64,000 nucleotides of DNA from Patellaria atrata CBS 101060 (lineage: Eukaryota > Ascomycota > Dothideomycetes > Patellariales > Patellariaceae): assembly GCA_010093705.1 (NCBI GenBank), contig MU006114.1:222842-286841 (forward strand), given 5' to 3'. Each line of letters starts with the position of its first letter. Position 1 is the first letter of the stretch. Below the pieces are notes generated by a model. That model was not told the DNA's origin and ran no database searches. It saw only the letters and a program-made list of their open reading frames with translations. Shown one piece after another: positions 34,914-46,719 of the stretch. The translations under genes were made by a program, and so were the position numbers.

Positions 34914-35267
34914 AAATGGGAGCACGGGGAGCAGGTCGGCTATGGAAACATAAGACTTCTCACTCCCTTTCCACCCTACAAAATGAGGGAGGAGTTGAGC
35001 GCGTTGATGGAGGGAGCAAGATGGGTTGTCTGTGAATTGTGACGGGTGGTGGTGTTACAGCAGACGAGATAGAACGGCGTACGGACGTACACATGGCGAT
35101 ACGATGGCAATGATAGATCAGAAACTTGCCCAATTGAACGCGCGTAGAGGGGTTTTGCGAGAGTAGGACCACTTGTGATGGTATAGCGTTGTGATACCTC
35201 TCTACAACCTGGAGGAGCACGGGGAGGTATGGCAACAACGGGTGGGCTGGTCATCGTGCTGGAGGTT

Positions 35268-35297
35268 GTACAGTACAACACAGTACAGTACAGTACC
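35268..35297. repeat. Tandem GTACAGTAC palindromes
   Basis: Overlapping copies of ACAGTAC/GTACAGTA across ~30 bp; a related copy is at 35359-35387 next to a TACTCCGTA 9-mer. Confidence 0.6.
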
Positions 35298-36599
35298 AGC
35301 ACCAGATGCGGTAATTGTTAATCGCTACACGGGAGGTATGAGTATTGTGGTACAGGGGTACTCCGTACTGTACTCTTCTGTACTGTTGTGAGAAAAGAAA
35401 AGGGAAGTCGGTGTGCATGACTAGCTGATGCTGTAGCCGCTTGCATTCGCAACCATAGACGGTATGCTGTGCCAGGTATTGTAGTACTTCACTTTGCGCA
35501 TCTCGATTTTCTTTATCTCGTTTCGAGATCGATTTTTCTCCCGTCCACACGAGAACAGAGAAAATGGGAGTGGTGGTGCAAAAAGGATGCGCTGAAGTCC
35601 GATTTAGCAATTCTGCCCTAGCATAAGCTTGAATCCTAATGCAACGGTTATCACTATCCCTATCACTAGCTTTTCTATAACGGAGCGCAGGCGAGTCCAG
35701 AGCGGGAGATCTCCAACCTTGCTGTAGGTTTGAGTTAACATCTCATCGCTATCACTGGCGGAGTAGGATCGAATCCTCTGCTACTTCTACAAGATAACAA
35801 CGCCTCGCAACTCATCTCGCAAACCCGATCCCAATTTAGCCTACTGAGTACCGACTCCATCTGTTCCTGCTATGCGATCCTTCGCATCCTTTCCGCGAAA
35901 CATAACGGGTCCAACGTGTCCGCATCGTCCAGCGTATCCCACTTCTCCTACCGTCTGTCTAGACTCAACGGTGATCGTCCATCATACTTAGCCTTTAGCA
36001 ATACCCAGTTAGGTAGTACCATACGAAATAAAAAAAAAACTACCTCCAACGCCGATCCCATCATCCTCCCAAAATGTTCCCTTGGATTTCGGAGAAGGTG
36101 CTCCGAGAAAATACGGTTGGGATATCCCGTACCCGCATTCGGATTCCAGAACGGTAGGCCGCCTTACCTTATCGGCAACTCTCGAAATACGGGTACGGAG
36201 GAACCTCCACTTCTCCCTTCCCCTGTCCGGAACTCTCCGGTTTACGTATAACCTGGGGTAACCCCGCTGGTTTGCTGTGATATCTGCTTGCTGTATCGCC
36301 GCTAGCTTACCTCGCCGGTTGAGGAGGGCACGTGGGACGGTTAAGCGAGGTAGGTGATTGATAGGAGGCGCTGTTATTGGGTAAGGATGGGTGGAGATAG
36401 AGTTTATAGGTCTCAGTGAAGGGGATGCTTTGGGATATTTGGTTCCCTCGTTGAGTTGTGTTTCCTGAGCTTTATGGACAGACGTTCTAAAACGCATCCG
36501 CACATTCCCGGTTTACGGGTGTTACGAGCATTGTGATTATATGATAAGCAATTCCATTATATTCCGAGATTATCCAGGTGAAGATAAGCTCAGAAATGC

Positions 36600-38174
36600 T
36601 CATCTGGGAGTATCTGCGAAATCAGCAGGAGTGTCAACCTCTAGAGTTCCTTCATCGCGTAGATTCACAGTCAGTCGTATCTCGAGCTCTGCCTTCGCCT
36701 TCTCCATTTCAGCACCTTCCTCCATCTTCCAGATCCTGACCGTTCCGTCTCTGCTCCCACTAACCAGCATTGGCTCCGTTGGATGCGTGTCGACACCCAG
36801 TACTACGTCTGTGTGGCCTCTCAGGGGCGCATCTTCCGTTCCTGCTTCAAGTCTCTGAAGCACGTTTTTGGAACTTACGTCCCAGAGCACGATACTACCG
36901 TCTTCACTTCCTGAGGCTATAAATGCGTACTCGTGTCCCTTAGCCCCGTAAGTGCCAAATGAGCCGGACATACTGAATTTTTGGTTTTGATGACCTTGAT
37001 ATGTCTTGACACATCGGCCTTCGACGTAGTTCCAGAGTCTAATACAGGAGTCAAGCGTCCATGCTAGGACATACTTGCCGTTCGGCGAAAATCGGACGGA
37101 GACTACGGGCGCGTTGTCTTCGTGGATGAGCGTACGGAGACATTGTCCGGTTGAGGTGTCCCATATGCGGCTTTCAAGGAGTCAGTGACGGTTTCTGGAT
37201 GAAAATAGAATATGAGGAAGGCTTACATGCCGCCGTCTGTGGAACAGCTGACTATGAGCGTTCCATCTCTGACGAAATCCACACCACCAACGGGATCGGA
37301 GTGAGCAGGTAGCTTTTTCAGTATTCGACCTGTACGGACGTCCCAGGTGAAGACTGCTTCATCGTATGCGCCACTTACTAGTATGTTACCTTTGGGTGAA
37401 AAGGCAATCGAGTACACATAATTGTGATGTCCTAGGAATGGTATGGGATGCGGTTTGCCCTGGTACAGCTGTCAATGTTGGTTCATAAGACTAAAGAGAT
37501 TATATCCCGTACTGTTGACGTATCCCACAACCTTATAGACTTGTCATCTGACCCTGAAGCAATAATCCTGGAGTCAGGACCCCATGCCAGCGTTGATATT
37601 CCGGCAAGATGTCCTTCAAATGTGTGCTCTATCTTGCCCGTATGTGCATCCCATATCTTAAGAAGTCCATCCGCAGCTACACTCACGCCTCAATTAGCCA
37701 CAGTCGCTCTCCCACATATTTGAAATTCGAGTACTAACAACAACTCGCCACCCTCGTACCATCTGGCGAGAACTTCACAACCGCAATCCCCCTTTTATGT
37801 CCTCTCAGTACCAGCCTCGGCTTGTAGTACAACTGCGTAGGTTTAGGGGGTGGAGGTTCCACAAGCTTGCGTTGGGGTTCTTCTGGGGCTGGCGATCTTG
37901 GGGATCTTGAACGAGTGGACCCGTATGAGCGCGATCTTTCACGCTGATAATATAAGCTCCGATCCTCCTGTTCTGGGCTCCTTGTATTATCATCGCGCTC
38001 TCTGTAGCTCCGTGAGGGGCGCTCGACTAGCTGACAGGAAGGGCTGTCATGGACAGAAGGTGAGATCGACCGTGGATGAGATGGTTCTCGCTCTTGGTCC
38101 ACTAGATCTACTGAGTCGCTACTTAGTCGTCTGCGTTTCGGTGAGGTTCGGTCTATGCCGTTGGGAGATTCCAT
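36600..38174 (-). CDS. SWD3: WD40 subunit of the COMPASS H3K4 methyltransferase (Swd3/WDR5 type)
   Basis: Beta-propeller scaffold of the Set1/COMPASS complex in the nucleus. Exons (minus) 38174-37739, 37676-37513, 37459-37227, 37170-36600; introns 62, 53 and 56 bp; 467 aa. Residues 1-~125 are a Ser/Arg/Pro-rich disordered arm ([16 protein letters not shown]) with KRRR near residue 15, a likely nuclear localisation signal. Seven WD repeats follow: [76 protein letters not shown], a blade with [18 protein letters not shown], and [13 protein letters not shown]. Typical WDR5 stretches are [32 protein letters not shown] and [20 protein letters not shown] short C-terminal extension follows the last blade. 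The frame is open upstream to 38225 but only from TTG, so the ATG at 38174 is used. Confidence 0.9.
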
Positions 38175-38537
38175 TTTTTGGGCTATTGCGGAGGAGGGGC
38201 GGAGGAGGGATGTTGCACGCGTCAACGAATTGATATCTAAGACACAGTAGTCTGAGTATAGCCAATTGTTATAAGCACGAAATCCGGGAATTGGGAAATT
38301 AGTATAAACTCAGGATTATTCCGCGAGTGTTAATATTGTCAAACAAAGAATGTTTAATGTTGTCGCTTCGCGCTCTCGCCAATTTACGTATATGTACAAC
38401 GTCATGCACGCGTTACTCAGAACGCTCAGCAGGACAAAGAAATCAGACTCATCGATGATCCTCCCTCTAGAATACTTAAACCCAAACAATAAAAGTACAC
38501 CAAACTGACATCCAAGCACTAATTTCATACAGAGATC
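38175..38537. promoter_or_regulatory. Divergent promoter SWD3 / ISC1
   Basis: 363 bp between the two divergent ATGs. A/T-rich, no TATA box obvious at a usual distance. Confidence 0.45.
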
Positions 38538-40066
38538 ATGGGCTCATTCTACGAAGAAGCCCCGACCCAGATCAACATATTCACCCTCAACTGCTGGGGT
38601 CTCAAATACATCGCAAAGCATCGCAATGCCCGTCTAGCTGAGATTGGAAACCAAATAGCGGTAGCAAATCCAATTCCCGAGATAGTGGGATTACAAGAGT
38701 GCTGGACACAAGAAGACTATCTAGCAATTCGAGAAAGCACACGCAAGATATTGCCGTACGGGAAGTTCTACTACAGCGGAATATTTGGTGGCGGACTCGC
38801 AATATTGTCGAAATGGCCAATCGAGGAGAGTACGATGGTTCGATATCCTCTCAATGGTAGGCCAGCAGCCTTCTATCGCGGGGACTGGTTTGTCGGCAAG
38901 GGAGTAGCGTGTGCCAGAATAAGGATAGGGAGGGAGCGTAAAGATGTCGTTGAAGTCTTTTGCACGCATGTAAGATCATAAGGGCACAATTCACAGGAAG
39001 AAAGAAACTAATGTCTGTTAAGCTTCACGCTCCCTACGAAAGCGAACCATACGATTCATACCTCTGCCACCGTACAGCTCAAGCATGGGAAATCGCGAAG
39101 TTGATGCGCCATGCTGCTGAAAGAGGCCATCTAGTTATCGGACTAGGTGACTTTAACATGCGTCCGTTGTCTCTCGCCCACAGACTTATCGAAGCTCATT
39201 CTCCTGTCAAGGATGTATGGCGGATACTGCATCCAGATTCCTCTGTAGGTGCCGCAAAAGACGCAGTAGAAAAATCCAGGGGCAAACCCATACCCTCCGC
39301 CGATTACAACCTCACCGTCAACGGAGCAACCTGTGACAGCGCCCTAAACACATGGCGCTGGAACAAGGGCCACCAAAAACGTCTTGACAAGGGCCATAAC
39401 ATCGTAGTTGAACACAGCGTCGAAGATCCTAAGGCCAAACGCCTCGACTACATCTTCTTCGCGAACCCCGAAACTGATTCACCGAACGCCACACCACAAT
39501 GGGCCGTCACCTCCGCAACAGTGGGTATGACAGGTCGCCACCCGACTCTCCATTGCTCCCTCAGCGATCACTTCTCCGTAGAAGCGACACTAACCCTTCA
39601 ACCACCCTCATCCACAAAGATCATGAACCGTAATCTCTCCGCGCAAACAACCGTTCCTCCAGACGGCACCATATCCACCAGCCCCCTACCCCTTGAGACC
39701 TACGACTCTATCCTCACCCTAACCCAAGCATATACACTCCGCGAGCGCCACCAACGCATCCTGCGTCTCGCCCATATGGGATGGCAGCTCTGTCTCTCCA
39801 TCGGCTGTCTCACCGGCATTTGGTGGGCGCCGTACCCTGGAGTGGGGTTCTTGCTGGCGTTGTTGAGTACGGTGGGCTTGAGTGTCGGGGTTATCGATGG
39901 GTTGATGGGAGGTCTATTTGTGGGAAGTGAGTTAAGAGCGCTGAAGGAGTTTGAGTGGGAGATCATGAGAGCGAGGGAGGATGCGGAGAGGGTGGGAAGG
40001 GAGAATTGGGCCAGGGATGAGGAGGGGAAAGGGGCGCTTGGGGGCTTTATTGAGGTTATTTCCTAA
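38538..40066 (+). CDS. ISC1: Inositol phosphosphingolipid phospholipase C (neutral sphingomyelinase family)
   Basis: Cleaves inositol phosphosphingolipids (IPC, MIPC) to ceramide at ER/mitochondrial membranes. Exons 38538-38969 and 39023-40066, intron 53 bp (GTAAGA/AAG, CTAAT branch), 491 aa, close to yeast Isc1 (477). The endonuclease/exonuclease/phosphatase-type catalytic domain has TLNCWGLKY (N18), LQECW (E54), LVIGLGDFNMRP (D187, N189), RLDYIFF (D286) and LSDHFSVEATL (D326, H327), the full set of expected active-site residues. Two adjoining C-terminal hydrophobic segments (~residues 405-455: CLSIGCLTGIWWAPYPGVG, LLALLSTVGLSVGVIDGL) form the membrane anchor region. The small exon 1 ends in phase 0 after FCTH, restoring CTH-LHAPY as in the family. 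Confidence 0.94.
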
Positions 40067-40781
40067 CGAGAGCAATGTGGTGGTTCGAATGCATGGAATT
40101 GAACATTGGGTTCTAATCTTATGCGGACATGAGTATGACAACTGCAACTATAGCGACTTGTTAACAGTAACAGTATATATTGTTTAATGAAATAGAAAGA
40201 AAGGAAATATGATTTGACTCATGAAGTATACTGTAAGGCCGTGACTCAAGGCGTCCTCCCTTCCATCAGGCTATACAGCTACAAGATTATATGCATTAAG
40301 TCAATAGCCTAGTAAATCGTTTTAAGCTCTCTACACTCTCAACGTCGGTGTCCTTCGCTGGATATACAAAGGTTGTGGAAGGAAGTGGTCTGATATATTC
40401 GTTCTGAGTAAAGAGACATAAGAAGGCTGGATATTGATTCGCACATCATGATGGTACTCCCACCGATTGTACAGTCTGACTAACTTCGTACTGTCTCTCA
40501 TTGGTATTGTTGTAGGAACCCCTTCGGGCGAGATGGTAATACAGTATCATGTCCTTTTTGGTTATACCGCTATCGCTACTTCGGTATAATTTGATGATAT
40601 GAACACATCGGTACAGCATGTGAATCAACACCGAAAATACCTAATCATAGGCGGTACGTACTGTACAGTGGGTGTACAGAACCGATCCTAGTCTCTTGTT
40701 TGAGAGTCACGTAACTTACGAAAAGAGGTTGGGGCAGGACATGTTCTCAAGTAGGACACCAGAGGTTGAATTCGAGTCATC
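40067..40781. other. Convergent intergenic region ISC1 / DIM1
   Basis: 715 bp between two stop codons. Apart from the two 3' UTRs it has a palindromic GGTACGTACTGTACAG at 40653-40668 and no coding potential. Confidence 0.45.
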
Positions 40782-41982
<1,201 letters not shown>

Positions 41983-42518
41983 TATGACTTCACTCTAAAG
42001 GTAGTCTCCAGAATCCAAAAGTAGTCCACTGCTGTGGCAAGCTGATTCTAGAGACACCTCACCTCAGAAACCTGACGAGCTTTATCCTATCTTCGCTATG
42101 AATGTCAAACAAACGGAGTACTCTCGAATCCCGAGCTTTAACCTCCTGTCTGTTCACACGAGACTGTAAGAACTTGATATACGGACTGACCCACTAGGTG
42201 ACTATGGGAGTTTCTCTGTTCGTTAAAACAACCACATCTCCACTGAAAATTCTTTGCCAATCTTCCTTCTTTCAATCTCTTCCAAGCTCTTTCGTGACTT
42301 TGTTCTTACAGATAGTATTATCTTTTCTGAACTCAAAAAAAGTAGGTGTTTTTTGCTTTCTCAACACTCTTCTCCACAATCTTTTGTATTTGACAAAATT
42401 ATTTTTAAGTTATCGATAACAAGTGCTAACAAATCCCTGCTTAGCGTAGGGACGCGCTAATCGCGTCTCCCCAGTTACCATTTGATCTTAGATCTGACAT
42501 TGAACGAACTTCTTTACA
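41983..42518. promoter_or_regulatory. Divergent promoter DIM1 / APN1
   Basis: 536 bp between divergent ATGs. The APN1-proximal part (42190-42440) is T/C-rich with short phase-open frames that I regard as non-coding leader. Confidence 0.45.
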
Positions 42519-44066
42519 ATGCCCTCGAAAGTCACCAACCGCAGCAATGCCCGGACCATGGAAGAAAATATATCGTCAGAACTGTCCTCCGCAAGTTCAT
42601 TGTCACAAGAGATTTCCAAATCGAAACCCAAAGCTACTGGTCGTAAACGTGTTGCAGAAACCCCTGTGACTCCCTCAAAACGAGCCAAAAAGTCCAAAAC
42701 TGACTTGAAAGTCAAGGAAGAGGTTGAACTCAAGGCCGTGAAAGCGAAGACAAAGGGTGGTTTGAAGAAGACAACCAAATTCGAGGTTGAAGAAACCGAG
42801 GAAGTGGTAGAAGAAGAGGGAGACAAGGTCAAGGTCAAGAAAGTCACCAGGAAGCGTAAGACGAAGGAGGAAAAAGAGGCAGAAGCAATGCCTCTTGCTG
42901 CACGGACTGTTGGTTCAAATCTCTACATTGGAGCGCATGTGAGTAGTGCGGGTGGAGTGCATAATACTATCATAAATGCATTACACATTGGTGGAAATGC
43001 ATTAGCCATGTTCCTGAAGTCGCAACGCAAATGGGAGAATCCGCCCCTAAAAGACGAGCATATGTCGCTCTACCATCAACACTGCAGCAATCATAACTAC
43101 GATAGCACGCAACATGTTGTTCCACACGGTTCTTACCTTGTTAACCTTGCTCATATTGGCAAGGAGCGCACAGCCCAAGCATACAAGAGCTTCCTTGACG
43201 ACCTCAAACGCTGTGAGAGCCTAGGAATCAAGCTCTACAACTTTCACCCAGGCAATAGCGCTGAGTCAAGCCGTGAAGAAGCGATTTCGCATCTAGCAAA
43301 GCAGTTGAACCGCGCACATAAGGAAACCCAATCCGGTCCAAGTGCTGTCGTGACTCTACTTGAAACCATGGCTACCGGTGGTAACATCATTGGCACTACT
43401 TTCGAGGAACTCGCCGCTATTATCGACCAAGTAGAAGCTAAAGACCGTATCGGTGTCTGTTTGGATACTTGCCATATCTTTGCAGCAGGCTATGATCTTC
43501 GCACCCCCGAAGCTTTTCAAGCTACCATAAAACAGTTCGATACCATCATCGGACTAAAATACCTCCGCGCGTTCCATATCAACGATTCGAAAGCTCCATT
43601 CAAGAGCAACAAGGATTTGCACGCCAATATTGGCACCGGCTTCCTTGGGCTTCGTGCATTTCATAACATCATGAATGAAACCCGCCTGCATGGTATCCCT
43701 ATGGTTCTCGAGACACCGATCAGTGTCACGAATGCGGAAGGTAAGAAAGTTGAAGATGAGAGTATCTGGGCCAGAGAGATCAAGCTACTTGAAAGTCTCG
43801 AGGGGATGGATGTTGAGAGTGATGAGTTCAAGAAGCTCGAGAAGGAGCTGCAGGAAAAAGGAGAGAAAGAGAGAGCTAGAGTTGATGACATGGTGAAGAG
43901 GAGAGATGAGAAGAAGGCGAAAGAGGCCACTAAGGGGACTAAGGGAGCCAAGGGAGCTAAAGTAGCTAAGGGGACGAATGGAAAGGCGAAAAAGAAGAAA
44001 GCTAAGGAGGATAGTGATGAAGCTTCTTCGCCCGGAACCTCTACAGCTCTCAGTGACGGCGATTAG
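42519..44066 (+). CDS. APN1: AP endonuclease Apn1 (endonuclease IV family)
   Basis: Base-excision repair enzyme that cuts 5' of abasic sites and removes 3' blocking groups; nuclear and mitochondrial in yeast. Single exon, 515 aa. Residues 1-~128 are Lys/Glu-rich and disordered with several basic nuclear-signal-like clusters (KRAKKSKTD, RKRKTKEEKE). Catalytic TIM barrel ~130-420. All nine zinc ligands of E. coli Nfo are found in register: H203 (HGSYL), H243 (FHPG), E282 (LLETMA), D316 and H319 (LDTCH), H353 (FHINDSK), D366 and H368 (DLH), E398 (LETP). The first two keep the Nfo spacing of 40. A second Lys-rich tail with repeated KGTKGAKGAK follows. The N- and C-terminal tails are longer than in yeast Apn1 (367 aa). 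Confidence 0.96.
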   Translation: MPSKVTNRSNARTMEENISSELSSASSLSQEISKSKPKATGRKRVAETPVTPSKRAKKSKTDLKVKEEVELKAVKAKTKGGLKKTTKFEVEETEEVVEEEGDKVKVKKVTRKRKTKEEKEAEAMPLAARTVGSNLYIGAHVSSAGGVHNTIINALHIGGNALAMFLKSQRKWENPPLKDEHMSLYHQHCSNHNYDSTQHVVPHGSYLVNLAHIGKERTAQAYKSFLDDLKRCESLGIKLYNFHPGNSAESSREEAISHLAKQLNRAHKETQSGPSAVVTLLETMATGGNIIGTTFEELAAIIDQVEAKDRIGVCLDTCHIFAAGYDLRTPEAFQATIKQFDTIIGLKYLRAFHINDSKAPFKSNKDLHANIGTGFLGLRAFHNIMNETRLHGIPMVLETPISVTNAEGKKVEDESIWAREIKLLESLEGMDVESDEFKKLEKELQEKGEKERARVDDMVKRRDEKKAKEATKGTKGAKGAKVAKGTNGKAKKKKAKEDSDEASSPGTSTALSDGD

Positions 44067-44398
44067 CAGTCTTTGAATTATGCGTCTACCTTCCGAGGCA
44101 TATGTATTTGACATGGGGCTTTGCTCACTGCTGGTAAGGCAGATACTTGGGATAGATGCTGCTGACTGGATAGTCATTAGCACAATCTACATAAGAATAC
44201 ACAATGTAAATATTACCCTTAGATGGCATTCATTCCATGGCCAGTGGAGCTTGAATATATCTACTACATTATTTTCTGATCGCTGACGGATATGAATGTC
44301 GAACAGAACGTGAAGAGAATATTTTTAATCATTGATAGATGACCTAGCAAGATATTCTCTCAATATCCTCGCCGCATATTTGATCCCCATTGGATATT
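44067..44398. other. Convergent intergenic region APN1 / HST2
   Basis: 332 bp between two stop codons; 3' UTRs only, A/T-rich, nothing else seen. Confidence 0.4.
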
Positions 44399-45656
44399 TT
44401 ATAGTGATGGTCTCTGACCGATGTGCGGGAACACGTGGTTCAGACAATCCCCTCCACCAATGTCATCCGACGATCTCTTTGGTTCGTCTTTCATCTGGTT
44501 GCCGTCCGGATTGATTGTTTGGGCGCCCATAGGAGCATGCATAACTGTCTTGTTGTCGTCTCCGTCCCTAAGACCAGCCACATCTTGTTTCTCCTTCTCC
44601 TTATTCAGCATTTGTGTCGTAGATGTGCTATGGTCACTAGATAGTTTGAGAGCCTTGTCTACCTCTTTGGTCAGCTTCTCTACTGCTTCGTTGAGTGTCT
44701 CCTCTCTCGGTTTCTGCTCCTCGGCCTTCTTTTCTATTTTGTCTTCAGGGCGAGCCGTCTTAGCCCATTCTGTCTCTAACTCTTCCAGCCAACCCAGAGC
44801 TTTAGCCAACTTCCTAACTCCGGAATCGCAATCTTCAAGTAGTAGGACATCATCTGGTCTACTGCCTAAAGATCCTACTTGCTCGTTATTGATCAGCAAT
44901 CTCGGAACGCCTTCACCGCAGAACCCTGGTAAACTAGCAAATGGGTATACGGTAAGACTCGTTCCCATTACGATTGCTAAATCAGCGTCCGCTGGTAACG
45001 TTTTGTTCTGGGAGAATGATTCAGGCATTGGTTCACCGTAAAATACGATGTTAGGTTTCACGAGCCCACGGCAGGTGTCATCTTCACACTGCGGTACACT
45101 TCCCTTCCGCACCACCTCGAGCATTTTCTCCGGTAGATAACGGGATTTACACTCAATGCAGCTCGCCGTCGCAAAGCTACCATGTGCCTCGATGATACTA
45201 TCACTAGGAACACCGGCCCTGCTCTCCAGACAGTCGATATTCTGCGTGAAGAGCTTGAGCAAGAGGCCCTTATCATGCACAAGCTTGATGAAGCTGTGAG
45301 TGATAGTGGGTCGGAACTTGCTCGGATCGAGTTCCTGCGCGAGCATATAGAACGGGTTTGGATTGTTGCGGAAATAGGAGATTTCGAAGACGGATTCTGC
45401 ATGGGGGAGATCGAAACGTGCGAGATTTGCGTAGAGACCGGTTTCTGGAGAGCGGAAATCTGGGATCCCAGCCGATGTTGAGATTCCGGCGCCGGTCTAA
45501 GACATGTTAACTAGTGGTTCTTTCTTTTGGTGATACAAGAAGAGGTTGCCGAACCATAATGACGATCTTTTTTGCCTTTCCATCTTTAATATACCTTGCT
45601 ATTCCTTCCAGAGTTCTACTTTCTAGGGTCTCTGGTGTGGAAGCATCTTGCCCCAT
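44399..45656 (-). CDS. HST2: NAD-dependent protein deacetylase, sirtuin class I (Hst2/SIRT2 type)
   Basis: NAD+-dependent lysine deacetylase of histones and other proteins. Exons (minus) 45656-45555 and 45496-44399, intron 58 bp; 399 aa. The small first exon ends at KKIVIM and the second starts TGAGISTSAGIPDFRSP, so the NAD-binding GAG motif lies right at the join. Others: TQNIDCLE (usual form TQNIDTLE), catalytic His in AHGSF (H139), zinc Cys 147, 150, 171 and 176, VFYGEPMP, and GTSLTVYPFASLP. The NAD site NNE is in LLINNEQVG. The ~110-residue C-terminus is Glu/Lys-rich and low in complexity, comparable in place to the regulatory C-terminal tail of yeast Hst2. It begins MGQDAS, so N-myristoylation is conceivable but not claimed. 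Confidence 0.93.
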
Positions 45657-46719
45657 TTTGCAAAGATACTCCACTTTTCAATGCCTTTACCCTTACCTTG
45701 CCACGGCTTATCAGACTGGTGATGAGGTTTGTGTTTTCGACCTATATTTGCTGCTACCTTTTGCCACAATCTACGCGATGTTGCAATGAATGAATGTCAC
45801 GAGGACATACAATGTGAAGGTTATATGGATTGTGGTTCGGGCTCAAGCTCTATGAAATCCCTTCGCTTGGGTGTTGAACCTAAGAAAATCCGAATATGTA
45901 GTTTTTCTAGGGGTAGAGTTCGCGAAAAGTGAAAGTACTAAACTTCATGAAGCTCGGACATTTGACGAATTTCTGCTGACATCATACTTTGGAAACTGGT
46001 ATCCTGAAAAGGTTAACTTGATATTAATTCGCACGTGCGGCCGTTGAATTTCTCTTGGCAGTCCGTTGCTGCCAATACCTTATGTCAGTTCGAGCTCCAA
46101 GGGCTCTCTTTCAACCTCCGCGCTCTACAATATACACGCGCTCTCATCAGAATTACACGTTTATTCAGTATGCATATGGACACTTTGGTTAGGGAAAGGT
46201 ATCCATGCCAGATTACTTATAACAGATATAGCAATGACACAAGACGGTTAAGAGGATGACAACTTGGGTTTTCGTGCCACGCGTGCTTCGCGACCCTATC
46301 CTCAGCATTCAACTTCAAGTCATCCTCTTTACGTTCAATTGAATTTTTTTCCTTCTCCTTATCTCACCACCTGAAATATATATATTGTTATATATGTTAT
46401 GAATTGTGATATATTTAGCACTTCGACCCCAACTCTCCAGGCTGCAGTCACGTTGAGGCTTAGCTTTATGCAACAACTGATTCCCAGGAAGTGATTCCCG
46501 TATGGGACCTTAATTGACAGATAGGCCCCGGGAACACTAGAATCTCTCCCAATTATAAGCTCAAGGATTGTCTTGAATTAATACTGAGTCGGATGCCTTC
46601 GGTACGGTCTCCCTTCTCTCTCACTCCCTCTTCTACGTTTGCAATTCCCGTCACCTATCTCCTAACCTACGAGCGAGTTCTTAAATTCTTGTATAGATAT
46701 AGCCGCTTGCATACTTAAA
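45657..46719. promoter_or_regulatory. Divergent intergenic region HST2 / kinase gene
   Basis: 1.06 kb between divergent starts. Contains an A/T palindrome of alternating TA around 46374-46396 and short reading frames without similarity. Confidence 0.4.

Larger units (their letters stand above)
32628..36599. other. 4-kb gene-free region between convergent genes
   Basis: Both flanking genes end here (Zn2Cys6 from the left, SWD3 from the right), so no promoter of either is needed. Includes a GC-rich island at ~34430-34960, a 17-G run, dense GTACAGTA palindromes at 35268-35390 and TACGGAGTA-type 9-mers at 33901 and 35359. The longest reading frame (36503-36009, minus, 164 codons counted from a GTG) shows no domain. 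Nothing here can be called a gene with confidence. Confidence 0.5.

Noticed and set aside
35690-35800. tRNA-like B-box string GGATCGAATCC near 35766
   Set aside because: No cloverleaf could be folded around it: no acceptor stem and no matching A-box at the right distance.
36009-36503. 164-codon minus-strand frame in the gene-free stretch
   Set aside because: No ATG at the frame start (GTG), no domain and no splice-supported extension; kept only as part of the intergenic note.
40070-40100. GGTTCGAATGC, tRNA B-box-like
   Set aside because: No acceptor or anticodon stems; it lies in the ISC1 3' UTR.
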